A DNA stretch of 64,000 nt, from assembly GCA_041687015.1 (NCBI GenBank), contig JAWLCT010000003.1:1-64000 (forward strand), in the 5' to 3' direction. Below, piece after piece: positions 46,408 to 54,238 of the stretch. Source of the DNA: JALOAT01 sp041687015 (GTDB lineage: Bacteria > Pseudomonadota > Gammaproteobacteria > Thiohalomonadales > Thiohalomonadaceae). The position numbers and the translations under genes were made by a program. Numbering within the stretch: position 1 is the stretch's first letter; each line of letters opens with the position of its first letter. The notes under the pieces are model-generated. The model had not been told where the DNA came from and did not search any database. It saw only the letters and a list, made by a program, of their open reading frames with translations.

Positions 46408-47177
46408 GCATCCACCCGACCGCCATTGTCGATCCGAAAGCGCGATTGGCTGACGGCGTCTCCGTCGGTGCCTACAGCATCATCGGTGCCGGCGTGGAGA
46501 TTGGCGCCGACACCTGGATCGGGCCCCACGTGGTCATCCAGGGACCTGCGCGCATTGGTCGTGACAACCGCATTTACCAGTTCGCATCACTGGGCGAAGC
46601 ACCCCAGGACAAAAAATACCAGGGTGAGCCGACCCGCCTGGAGATCGGCGATCGCAACATCATCCGTGAATACGTCACCATGAATCGCGGTACCCCCACG
46701 GGCGGCGGGATCACGCGCATCGGCAGCGACGGACTGTTCATGGCCTACGTCCACGTGGCCCATGACTGCCAAATCGGTGACAAGGTGATCTTCTCGAACA
46801 ACGCCTCGCTGGCGGGCCATGTACACGTGGAGGACTGGGTCATCCTGTCCGGTTTCACGCTGGTGCACCAGTTCTGTTCCATCGGGGCACACGCGTTCAC
46901 CGGCATGGGCAGCGCCATTGCCAAGGACGTGCCGCCGTACCTGATGGTCTCCGGCAATCCTGCCGAGCCCCACGGCATCAACAAGGAAGGGTTGAAGCGC
47001 CGTGGCTTCTCTCCGGAGCAGATCCGCAATCTGCGCAACGCCTACAAAGTCCTCTATCGTGCGGGCTTGTCGCTGGAAGAGGCCAAGACCGAGCTCCACA
47101 AGATGGCCGAGACCTCGCCCGAGATCGCGCCGTTCGCCGCTTTCATGGACAACGCCAAGCGCAGCATCATCCGCTGA
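46404..47177 (+). CDS. lpxA: UDP-N-acetylglucosamine acyltransferase
   Basis: First enzyme of lipid A synthesis, 257 residues, with hexapeptide repeats over the first 190 residues and a C-terminal helical domain (LKRRGFSPEQIRNLRNAYK). The catalytic histidine is in YVHVAHDCQIGD (H120). In most gammaproteobacteria lpxB follows directly; here 510 bases without a gene follow and then cheW. Confidence 0.97.
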   Translation: MSIHPTAIVDPKARLADGVSVGAYSIIGAGVEIGADTWIGPHVVIQGPARIGRDNRIYQFASLGEAPQDKKYQGEPTRLEIGDRNIIREYVTMNRGTPTGGGITRIGSDGLFMAYVHVAHDCQIGDKVIFSNNASLAGHVHVEDWVILSGFTLVHQFCSIGAHAFTGMGSAIAKDVPPYLMVSGNPAEPHGINKEGLKRRGFSPEQIRNLRNAYKVLYRAGLSLEEAKTELHKMAETSPEIAPFAAFMDNAKRSIIR

Positions 47178-47398
47178 TTGAATCCCAACGGAGAGGAATA
47201 CAAGGGGTCGGCATAGCTTATGCCGGCCGTTGGCTCCCTCGCTGAAGATCATCACCCCTGCGTTCTCCGGACCCTGCACCGATCCGTTTCCGGCGCACGG
47301 TGCAGGACATTCCTGCTGCGGCCGAAGGGCGTTCCAGCCGGAACCACCGGGGCCTGCGGACCGCGTTGATCCGCATAAGAAAACCTAATCAGCAGCCG

Positions 47399-47427
47399 CT
47401 GGCAGCTCAGATGGGGCCTCCTATACT
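47399..47427 (+). promoter_or_regulatory. sigma70-like promoter of a candidate small RNA
   Basis: CTGGCA (4 of 6) and TATACT (5 of 6) are separated by 17 bp. No open frame follows before the terminator at 47534. Confidence 0.45.
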
Positions 47428-47433
47428 GAGCTT

Positions 47434-47563
47434 ACCGACCCTACGAATCTCCTTGCGGGCGTATTGGTCCACTTCTCATCGCGGCATTGATGTCTCTGTC
47501 TTTTCCTCCCCCTGCGCTTTATGCGCAACCCCTGGCCCTGATCCCCAACAGGGCCTTTTTTTT
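47434..47563 (+). ncRNA. candidate small RNA of about 130 nt
   Basis: The stretch runs from a sigma70-like promoter to a strong rho-independent terminator without a coding frame. It contains a pyrimidine-rich single-stranded segment (TCTTTTCCTCCCCC) followed by the hairpin TGCGC-TTTAT-GCGCA and the terminator. The C-rich segment could pair with Shine-Dalgarno sequences, as in several Hfq- or RsmA-type regulators, but no target was assigned. Confidence 0.4.
47534..47563 (+). terminator. rho-independent terminator of the candidate small RNA
   Basis: GGCCCTG-N8-CAGGGCC is a perfect 7-bp stem followed by eight T residues. It is too far from lpxA (over 350 bp) to be the simplest terminator of that operon. 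Confidence 0.85.
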
Positions 47564-47628
47564 CGCGAGCTGTTCCCGGAGGTTGTGAGGCAGGCGCAGA
47601 ATTCGGTGATTTCCTGCCCGACCAGGCC

Positions 47629-47655
47629 TCTACTTTCGTGGAAAGAAGCCGATAT
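47629..47655 (+). promoter_or_regulatory. sigma28 (FliA)-like promoter of cheW-cheV
   Basis: TCTACTTT-N11-GCCGATAT matches the flagellar consensus TAAAGTTT-N11-GCCGATAA at 5 of 8 and 7 of 8 positions with exact spacing. It ends 33 bases before the cheW start. An overlapping TATACT could alternatively serve sigma70, but no good -35 goes with it. Confidence 0.5.
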
Positions 47656-47688
47656 ACTGGCCGCAGCCCGCCTTCCAGAGGAGAACCC

Positions 47689-48168
47689 ATGAGCCAATCG
47701 GCACAGACCCGAAGCGACCCGGTATCCCGCTGGGTCACCTTCAAGCTCGAGAACGAGACCTACGGAATCGACGTGATGCAGGTCCGTGAGGTGCTGCGCT
47801 GCACGGAAATCTCGCCCGTACCCGGCGCGCCGGCCTATGTGCTCGGCATCATCAACCTGCGTGGCAATGTGGTCTCCATCATCGATACCCGCGGCCGTTT
47901 CGGGCTCGCCTTCCGGGAACCGGACGACGCCTCACGCATTCTCATCCTCGAAGCCGGGGCGGGACACGTGGTCGGATTCCTGGTCGACAGCGTGCACGAG
48001 GTCATGCAGTTGCCGGCCTCCGAGATGGAGTCGGCCCCGGATACGGGCAGTGGCGAATCCGCACGCTTCATCATGGGTCTGGCCAACCGCAAGGACGGCC
48101 TGCTGATCCTGGTGGATGCGAGCAAGCTGCTGTCGGATGAAGAACTCGCTGAGCTTTCGACCCTCTAG
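47689..48168 (+). CDS. cheW: chemotaxis coupling protein CheW
   Basis: A 159-residue single CheW domain (about residues 14-150) that links CheA kinase to chemoreceptors. Family motifs are TFKLENETYGIDVMQVREVL and INLRGNVVSIIDTRGRFG. AGAGGAG precedes the ATG. It is followed by cheV with an overlapping start, and no cheA or receptor gene is near. Similar stand-alone CheW genes can also serve type IV pilus or surface-sensing arrays. Confidence 0.93.
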   Translation: MSQSAQTRSDPVSRWVTFKLENETYGIDVMQVREVLRCTEISPVPGAPAYVLGIINLRGNVVSIIDTRGRFGLAFREPDDASRILILEAGAGHVVGFLVDSVHEVMQLPASEMESAPDTGSGESARFIMGLANRKDGLLILVDASKLLSDEELAELSTL

Positions 48169-49061
48169 TGACCACCGTGACGGCCAGTGCACACGCGAGC
48201 AGCAGCCGGCATCGCCTGGAGCTGTTGCTGTTTCGGCTGGCGGGCGCCCAGCGTTTTGCCATCAACGTATTGAAGGTCAAGGAAGTCATTCCGGCACCGC
48301 GCCTGACCCGTATGCCCCACGCCCATCCGGCCCTGTGCGGCATGGCCCATTTGCGGGGTGAACCGCTCACCATCATCGACCTTTCGCGTGCAGTGGGACG
48401 TCCCGGACTCGACCCGGGCGAAGCGGCATCCGTCATCATCACGGAATTCAACCGTTCCATGCAGGGTTTTCTGGTGAGGGGAGTGGATCGCATTGCCGTA
48501 TGCGACTGGAAGGATGTCCTGCCGCCACCCGCAGGCACGGGGGCGGACAGTTACATCACCGGCATCACGCGCATCGATGACGAGCTGGTGCAGGTACTCG
48601 ACGTAGAGCGCATCCTCGCCGAAGTGGTAGCCATGCAAATCGATGATGCGGTCTACGGTGAACTGCGGCCGTTGGTCCAGGGTCACACCATTCTGGTAGT
48701 GGATGATTCATCCGTGGCACGCCATCAGACCGCCCAGACGCTCGATGCGCTTGGATCCGACTACCTGATGGCGCGTGACGGACGCGAAGCGCTGGTGATG
48801 CTGCGCGCGCGCATCGCGCGGGGTGAGGGGCCGGTGGATTTGGTCATCTCCGACATCGAAATGCCGGAAATGGACGGATACACGCTAACCCGTGAGATTC
48901 GCGCCGATGCGCAACTGTCCGGGGTTTACGTATTGCTGCATACGTCCATCAACGGTGCGATCAATGCCGAGTTGGCCCACAAAGCCGGTGCCGATGACAT
49001 CCTCACCAAGTTCGTTCCTGCCGAATTGGCCAAAGCCATCGCCAAGGCCGTCAACCGCTGA
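48168..49061 (+). CDS. cheV: chemotaxis protein CheV (CheW domain plus response-regulator receiver)
   Basis: A 297-residue fusion of an N-terminal CheW-like coupling domain (about 15-155) and a C-terminal receiver domain (about 173-295). The receiver has the acidic pair VVDDS, phosphoacceptor D229 in LVISDIEMPEMDGY, T-loop HTS and K in DDILTKF. CheV proteins adapt the signalling array by phosphorylation. The GTG start overlaps the cheW stop codon. Confidence 0.92.
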   Translation: MTTVTASAHASSSRHRLELLLFRLAGAQRFAINVLKVKEVIPAPRLTRMPHAHPALCGMAHLRGEPLTIIDLSRAVGRPGLDPGEAASVIITEFNRSMQGFLVRGVDRIAVCDWKDVLPPPAGTGADSYITGITRIDDELVQVLDVERILAEVVAMQIDDAVYGELRPLVQGHTILVVDDSSVARHQTAQTLDALGSDYLMARDGREALVMLRARIARGEGPVDLVISDIEMPEMDGYTLTREIRADAQLSGVYVLLHTSINGAINAELAHKAGADDILTKFVPAELAKAIAKAVNR

Positions 49062-49074
49062 TTAGGCAACCGCC

Positions 49075-50124
49075 GTGCACAAACCCGTCGTTTCCCTGGC
49101 AACCCTCTTGTTCGTTGCGTTCCTGAGCGCTTGCGGCGCGCGCGACGCCGAACAGGTCTATGAAGATCGCTTTTACGTGTTCGGCACCTTGGCCGACATC
49201 ACCCTTTATGGTGTGAACGAAACCAAGGGGCGCGCAGCGGTGGCAGAAATCGCCCAGGACTTTCAGGTCTGGCACAGAGAGTGGCACGCGTGGGAGCCCG
49301 GCCCCCTGACCGAGGTGAACGCCGCCATCGCCGCGGGCCGGGCGGCTCCGCTCGTTCCCTCCCTGGAGCCGCTGATTTTGCGGTCACAGGACATTGCGGC
49401 GCGTAGCGAAGGGCTGTTCAACCCAGGGATTGGCAAGCTGCTGCAACTGTGGGGATTCCAGGGCAGCGTGCGCCCGAGCGGTCCGCCGCCGGCCCGGGAT
49501 GCCGTGGCTAGACTGGTAGCCGAGGCGCCCGCCCTGGGGGATGTGAAGGTCCGTGACGGACAGTTGGTTTCGAGCAATCCTGCGGTGCAGCTGGATTTGG
49601 GAGGAATCGCCAAGGGGTACGCCGTCGACCTGGCGCTGCAGAAATTGCGCGCCATGGGAATAAACAACGCCATCGTCAATGCAGGTGGTGGACTGGGCGT
49701 CATTGGTAGCCGCGGCGACCGTCCCTGGCGCGTGGGGATCCGCCATCCCCAAGGGAACGGCGTGCTTGCCTCACTGGAGGTCCGCGACGGAGAAAGCGTG
49801 CACACCTCGGGCAACTATGAACGCTTCCGTGAACACGAAGGTGTGCACTATGCCCACATTCTCGACCCGCGCACGGGTTGGCCGGTCGAGGGCATCGTTT
49901 CTGCAACGGTCATCGATCCCGACGGTACGCTGGCCGATGCAGCCGCAACCGTTCTGGTGATTGCGGGCGCTGACGACTGGCACCGAATGGCTCGCCGGAT
50001 GGGCATCAAATTTGCGATGCTGGTAGACGAGGACGGTACCGTGTACATGAATCAGGCGATGGCGGATCGTATCCGGTTTACGGGTGAATCCCCGCGCAAC
50101 GTCGTTATCACGCCACCTCTATAG
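49075..50124 (+). CDS. apbE: FAD:protein FMN transferase (ApbE family lipoprotein)
   Basis: A 349-residue protein with a signal peptide and lipobox LSAC (C20), so anchored in the periplasm. ApbE attaches FMN covalently to Thr or Ser of target proteins such as NqrB, NqrC and RnfG. The family motifs LDLGGIAKGYAVD, NAGGGLGVIG and HILDPRTGWPV are present. The start is GTG at 49075. No nqr or rnf gene is nearby, so the target is elsewhere. A large GC-rich hairpin (50134-50170) without a T-run follows. Confidence 0.92.
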   Translation: MHKPVVSLATLLFVAFLSACGARDAEQVYEDRFYVFGTLADITLYGVNETKGRAAVAEIAQDFQVWHREWHAWEPGPLTEVNAAIAAGRAAPLVPSLEPLILRSQDIAARSEGLFNPGIGKLLQLWGFQGSVRPSGPPPARDAVARLVAEAPALGDVKVRDGQLVSSNPAVQLDLGGIAKGYAVDLALQKLRAMGINNAIVNAGGGLGVIGSRGDRPWRVGIRHPQGNGVLASLEVRDGESVHTSGNYERFREHEGVHYAHILDPRTGWPVEGIVSATVIDPDGTLADAAATVLVIAGADDWHRMARRMGIKFAMLVDEDGTVYMNQAMADRIRFTGESPRNVVITPPL

Positions 50125-50176
50125 CCGTTCAGGCCGGGCGGCGTGACAGTCGAGCCGCACGCCGCCCCGGTTCGTC

Positions 50177-50662
50177 TCACTGCAGCATCGCGCTGTTCGA
50201 AATACCCGAACGACTATGCAGGATCTCGGTAACCCGCGCCTTGCGCCAGGCGCAGGCTTGGCGAAACGCCTCGCGTTTACCCAAGCGGTTTACTGAGAAG
50301 TACTTATGCTTCTGCGGTCCACCTTTGGTTGGGCACCATGATGCCACGTAGGCACGGGTGACGGAGTCGCCGCGCTGCTTTTCGACGTAATGCACACCCA
50401 CCATACCGGACGTGTTGCGCTTGCAGGATGTGAATACGCGCCGCGGTGACTCGGCGCTATCGCCGAACAGTTTCTGGCGGATCTCATCACGGTATTCACG
50501 TGCTGCATCCATCGCACGCCGCTTACCGCCGTATTGTCCGTCGGAAAAGAGTTTCTGGTAGAGCTTGCCATCCTTCACTACCCGCACCCAGTAGCCGCGC
50601 ACCTTTTCGTGATCCATACGTGTGATGTTGCGATTCCTCGGATTGCGTCTGCTCAGTCTCAT
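50177..50662 (-). CDS. AP2/ERF-type DNA-binding domain protein
   Basis: A 161-residue protein that appears to carry an AP2-like three-stranded DNA-binding domain at about residues 85-148: SGMVGVHYVEK, YVASWCPTKGG, KYFSVNRLGKREAFRQA. A second weaker half-module (GYWVRVVKDGKLYQKLFSD, about 23-60) lies in front. Bacterial AP2 domains are mostly in phage or mobile-element proteins, often joined to HNH nucleases, but no HNH motif is seen here. The protein is basic and rich in Arg and Lys. The region upstream is more AT-rich than its surroundings, suggesting transfer. A minus-strand promoter is found upstream. Confidence 0.6.
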   Translation of the reverse strand: MRLSRRNPRNRNITRMDHEKVRGYWVRVVKDGKLYQKLFSDGQYGGKRRAMDAAREYRDEIRQKLFGDSAESPRRVFTSCKRNTSGMVGVHYVEKQRGDSVTRAYVASWCPTKGGPQKHKYFSVNRLGKREAFRQACAWRKARVTEILHSRSGISNSAMLQ

Positions 50663-50700
50663 GGCGTTAGTGTCGCTCTGTTGACGCTAGGTTGGATTGA

Positions 50701-50729
50701 GTTATAGGAAGAAATTTCCGCCTTTGCAA
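50701..50729 (-). promoter_or_regulatory. sigma70 promoter of the AP2-domain gene
   Basis: On the minus strand TTGCAA and TATAAC are separated by exactly 17 bp, with the -10 element 39 bases before the start codon. The leader would be about 32 nt. Confidence 0.6.
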
Positions 50730-50930
50730 AGTTCGACCGAAGGGGAAAAACAGAGTTCCTAACAAGTAAAAATACGCATAAGGCGAGACCGGTTATGTGA
50801 CCATTCTCATGAATAAGCGGGGCCTCTGCGCGGCGTCGCGGGGGCCGCCGCGCAATGCTAAGCAATGTCGTGATGATGTTTCATCGATTCCTTTATAGAA
50901 GGAATGTCATCGTGCCTGGATCCCGCCGCG

Positions 50931-52760
50931 CTACTCCACCGTGACCGACTTGGCGAGATTTCTCGGCTGATCCACATCGGCGCCCTTGAGCACCGCGGTG
51001 TGGTAGGCAAGTAGCTGCAGGGGCAAGGTGAAAACCAGGGGCGCAACAGGTTCTGCGACCGGGCCTATCCGGACCACGTGGCTGTCATCGCCGAGATTGT
51101 CCGCGATACGGTTGTCGGCGAAGACCACCGTGCGCCCACCCCGTGCCTGCACTTCCCGCAGGTTGGAAACTGTCTTTGCCTGCAGGTGATCGCCCGGCAG
51201 GGTGAATATCACCGGCATTTCGTCGTCCACGAGGGCGAGTGGTCCATGCTTCAACTCGCCGGCCGGATAGGCTTCAGCATGGATGTAGGAAATCTCCTTG
51301 AGCTTGAGCGCACCTTCCATCGCCACCGGATACTGGACACCGCGGCCGAGAAACAGCGCGTGGTTATGGCGCGACAGCGTGGCAGCCAGACCATCGAGGC
51401 CCAGGTCACACTGAAGCAGGATCTGTAAACGTTCCGGCAGCTGCAGGAGAGCGTCCAGCCACTGGATTTCGACCTGTTGCGGCAGCCCACGCCCGCGGGA
51501 CAGTGCCAGCGCGAGAATGGAAAGAGCAACCAGTTGGCCCGTAAACGCCTTGGTCGAGGCGACACCGATTTCAGGACCGGCGCGTGTCAGCATCGCAAGA
51601 TCGGATTCACGAACCAGCGAGCTGCTGGCAACGTTACACACCGCAAGGCTCGCCAGATAGCCCTTGCCGGTTGCCTCCCGCAACGCAGCCAGCGTGTCGG
51701 CGGTTTCTCCCGACTGGGATATCGTGAGCAGCAACGTGCCGGGCGGTATCACTTGTTTCCGATAACGGTATTCACTGGCGACTTCGACGTGGCAGGGCAG
51801 GCCCAGGGCCTCGAGCCAGTAACGCGCGATCAGTCCGGCGTGAAAGCTCGTCCCGCATGCAACGATGTGCACGTTATGCACCTGAGGCAACAGTGTGCGC
51901 GCCTGCGGTGCGAGCCGCTCCAGATTCAGGGCGCCGCCTTCGAGCCAGGATTCGAGCGTGCGGGCGACGACCGTCGGTTGCTCATGAATTTCCTTGAGCA
52001 TGTAATGCCGATAGCCGCCCTTGTCTGATATGCCAGTACTGGATTGGACTTCGCTGACGGCCCGTTCAACCTGATGTCCATGGGTATCGTGGATACGAAA
52101 ACCGGCACAGCCAATCTCCACGACGTCGCCCTCTTCCAGATAAACGAACCGCTGAGCGACCGGCAGGAGCGCATAAGTATCAGAGGCAATGAAACACCCG
52201 TCGTCGCCAACACCGATGACCAGTGGGCTGCCTTGTCGGGCGGCGACGAGCCTGATGGGGTCGGTGACTGCGATAGCGGCGAAGGTGAACGCACCTTCAA
52301 GACGACGCACCGCCTCCGCAACCGCGACGCGTAAATCCCCGTGCGCACGCAGCTCACGTTCGACAAGGTGCGCGATAACCTCAGTATCCGTTTCGCTTGC
52401 GAACGCATAACCCTCAGCGGCGAGCTCGGCGCGTAATTGCTCGTGATTTTCCACAATGCCGTTATGCACCACCGCAACGGCATCCCGGCTGACATGCGGG
52501 TGCGCATTACCGGTAAGAGGGCGACCGTGTGTCGCCCAACGGGTGTGTGCGATACCAATCCGGCCCCGTAGCGGATCTTCCTGAAGAAGGTTGGCCAGAG
52601 TGGAAACCTTGCCTACGGCGCGACGGCGAGCCAGGTGTCCACTTTCGTCAAGCACCGCGAGTCCGGCCGAATCGTAGCCCCGATATTCGAGCCGGCGCAG
52701 GCCATCGATGAGCACGTGCGTGAGTTCCTTCGGACTCACGCCGCCTATGATCCCGCACAT
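50931..52760 (-). CDS. glmS: glutamine-fructose-6-phosphate aminotransferase (isomerizing)
   Basis: Makes glucosamine-6-phosphate, the entry step to UDP-GlcNAc. A 609-residue protein with the N-terminal glutaminase domain starting at nucleophile Cys2 (MCGIIGG) and two SIS sugar-isomerase domains (about 280-430 and 450-600; LTISQSGETADT, GRGVQYPVAMEGALKLKE), ending in the conserved LAKSVTVE. It lies 15 bases after a UDP-sugar dehydrogenase on the same strand, which suggests coupling of precursor supply to exopolysaccharide synthesis. glmU is not adjacent, unlike in E. coli. Confidence 0.97.
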   Translation of the reverse strand: MCGIIGGVSPKELTHVLIDGLRRLEYRGYDSAGLAVLDESGHLARRRAVGKVSTLANLLQEDPLRGRIGIAHTRWATHGRPLTGNAHPHVSRDAVAVVHNGIVENHEQLRAELAAEGYAFASETDTEVIAHLVERELRAHGDLRVAVAEAVRRLEGAFTFAAIAVTDPIRLVAARQGSPLVIGVGDDGCFIASDTYALLPVAQRFVYLEEGDVVEIGCAGFRIHDTHGHQVERAVSEVQSSTGISDKGGYRHYMLKEIHEQPTVVARTLESWLEGGALNLERLAPQARTLLPQVHNVHIVACGTSFHAGLIARYWLEALGLPCHVEVASEYRYRKQVIPPGTLLLTISQSGETADTLAALREATGKGYLASLAVCNVASSSLVRESDLAMLTRAGPEIGVASTKAFTGQLVALSILALALSRGRGLPQQVEIQWLDALLQLPERLQILLQCDLGLDGLAATLSRHNHALFLGRGVQYPVAMEGALKLKEISYIHAEAYPAGELKHGPLALVDDEMPVIFTLPGDHLQAKTVSNLREVQARGGRTVVFADNRIADNLGDDSHVVRIGPVAEPVAPLVFTLPLQLLAYHTAVLKGADVDQPRNLAKSVTVE

Positions 52761-52775
52761 GACGAGACCTCCCTG

Positions 52776-54053
52776 TCAGAGTCGGCCGTGGCTGGCAGTA
52801 GCGGGCAATATACCCTTGACGTCGAATATGACGTGTTCAGGTTTGCAGAAGGAGACGAGTCCCTCCGTCCCGAGCTCGATGAATTGGCGGTGCGCCACGG
52901 CGATCACGGCGCCATCATACGCCCCCACCGCTGGCGTATTTATGGTCGCGATTCCGCACTCCCGCGCTGCGTCATCGGGGTCCACCCAGGGGTCGAAGAC
53001 ATCTACCGTGATGCCATAGGTCTGCAAGGTTTGCACGATATCCACGCAGCGCGTATTGCGAAGATCCGGGCAGTTCTCCTTGAACGTCAGGCCCAGTACG
53101 AGGACACGTGCGCCGACGCTTGCGATGTGCTTGCCTGCCATGAGCTGTACCATGCGTTCGGCCACATGGATGCCCATTCCTTCGTTAATGAGGCGACTGG
53201 CCGGGATCAGCGTGGGTTGGTAGCCGGTTTCCTGCGCTTTGTGGGTCAGGTAGTACGGGTCTACCCCGATACAATGTCCGCCCACCAATCCCGGTCGGAA
53301 AGGCAGAAAGTTCCATTTGCTGCCGGCGGCTTGTAGCACCTCCTGCGTATCGATACCCAGACGACTGAAGATGTGGGACAGCTCGTTCATCAGCGCAATA
53401 TTGACGTCACGCTGCGTATTTTCGATCACCTTGGCGGCCTCCGCGACGCGGATGCTGCCAGCCTTGAAGGTTCCAGCCTCGATGATGCTGGCATAGAGCG
53501 CGTCGACGAACGCTGCTACCTCGGGTGTGGATCCCGAGGTGATCTTGCGAATCGTCGTCAGGGTGTGTTCGCGGTCACCGGGGTTGATCCGTTCCGGGCT
53601 GTAACCCACGAAAAAGTCCCGGTTGAAGGTGAGTCCGGAAACGGCCGCGAGTACAGGAACGCATACCTCCTCGGTAGCACCCGGATAAACCGTGGATTCG
53701 TAAACCACCACGTCACCCTGCTTGAGGACCTTCCCGACGGTGCGGGAGGCGGCCTCGAGTGGGCGCAAGTCCGGCCATTTATGGCGGTTGACGGGCGTCG
53801 GAACACTGACGATGAAGACATTGCACCGCGCCAGATCGTCGACGCAGTGCGAGTAGTTGAGATAGCGCGCCTTTGCGAGTCCATCGCCGTCCATTTCCAG
53901 GGTGCTGTCATAGCCGGCGCGTAACTCCGCAATCCTTTCTTCGCGAATATCGAAACCGACGGTCGGGAACCGTCGGCCGAACTCGACAGCCAGAGGCAAG
54001 CCAACGTATCCAAGACCAATGACACCGATGCGGCAGTCATCGACGTTGAGCAT
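52776..54053 (-). CDS. nucleotide sugar dehydrogenase (UDP-N-acetyl-hexosamine C6 dehydrogenase, TviB/WbpA-like)
   Basis: A 425-residue UDP-glucose/GDP-mannose dehydrogenase-family enzyme that oxidises the sugar C6 alcohol to a carboxylate using NAD. The Rossmann motif GVIGLGYVGLPLA opens the protein, the catalytic cysteine is in GGHCIGVDPYYL, and GLTFKENCPDLRNT marks the C-terminal domain. It resembles TviB and related enzymes acting on UDP-GlcNAc more than UDP-glucose dehydrogenases, but the substrate is an inference. The ATG at 54053 has AAGGATAG upstream. It is divergent from the EPS operon. Confidence 0.88.
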   Translation of the reverse strand: MLNVDDCRIGVIGLGYVGLPLAVEFGRRFPTVGFDIREERIAELRAGYDSTLEMDGDGLAKARYLNYSHCVDDLARCNVFIVSVPTPVNRHKWPDLRPLEAASRTVGKVLKQGDVVVYESTVYPGATEEVCVPVLAAVSGLTFNRDFFVGYSPERINPGDREHTLTTIRKITSGSTPEVAAFVDALYASIIEAGTFKAGSIRVAEAAKVIENTQRDVNIALMNELSHIFSRLGIDTQEVLQAAGSKWNFLPFRPGLVGGHCIGVDPYYLTHKAQETGYQPTLIPASRLINEGMGIHVAERMVQLMAGKHIASVGARVLVLGLTFKENCPDLRNTRCVDIVQTLQTYGITVDVFDPWVDPDDAARECGIATINTPAVGAYDGAVIAVAHRQFIELGTEGLVSFCKPEHVIFDVKGILPATASHGRL

Positions 54054-54112
54054 GGGACTATCCTTGGTCACCTGTGAATTCAAGTGTTTTCGGCATCATG
54101 CCGGGTGGGGCA

Positions 54113-54141
54113 AGTATAGAGCGCCGACGTGCCCGTGAAAG
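54113..54141 (-). promoter_or_regulatory. sigma70-like promoter of the nucleotide sugar dehydrogenase-glmS unit
   Basis: On the minus strand TATACT (5 of 6) is preceded after 17 bp by CTTTCA, a weak -35. It lies 60 bases before the ATG in the region divergent from the EPS operon. Confidence 0.4.
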
Positions 54142-54238
54142 ATGGGCTGCGGAGCAAACTCAAGAAACACGCGACTGACACCGGGCAGGAAGCTTCTATC
54201 CTCTTTGCCATTATGCGAGACGCGACAAGGGACTGCAC

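Larger units (their letters stand above)
47178..47688. other. intergenic region between lpxA and cheW
   Basis: No protein gene is supported in this stretch. It holds a hairpin at about 47210-47231 (GGTCGGCATA/TATGCCGGCC), a candidate small RNA with promoter and terminator (47399-47563), and a sigma28-like promoter for cheW (47629-47655). No remnant of lpxB was recognised. Confidence 0.6.

Noticed and set aside
47300..47692. 130-codon frame between lpxA and cheW
   Set aside because: It runs through a perfect intrinsic terminator and the cheW promoter and has no family features.
50134..50170. Rho-independent terminator after apbE
   Set aside because: The hairpin CCGGGCGGCGTG/CACGCCGCCCCGG is strong, but no T-run follows, so it was noted only with apbE and not called as a terminator.
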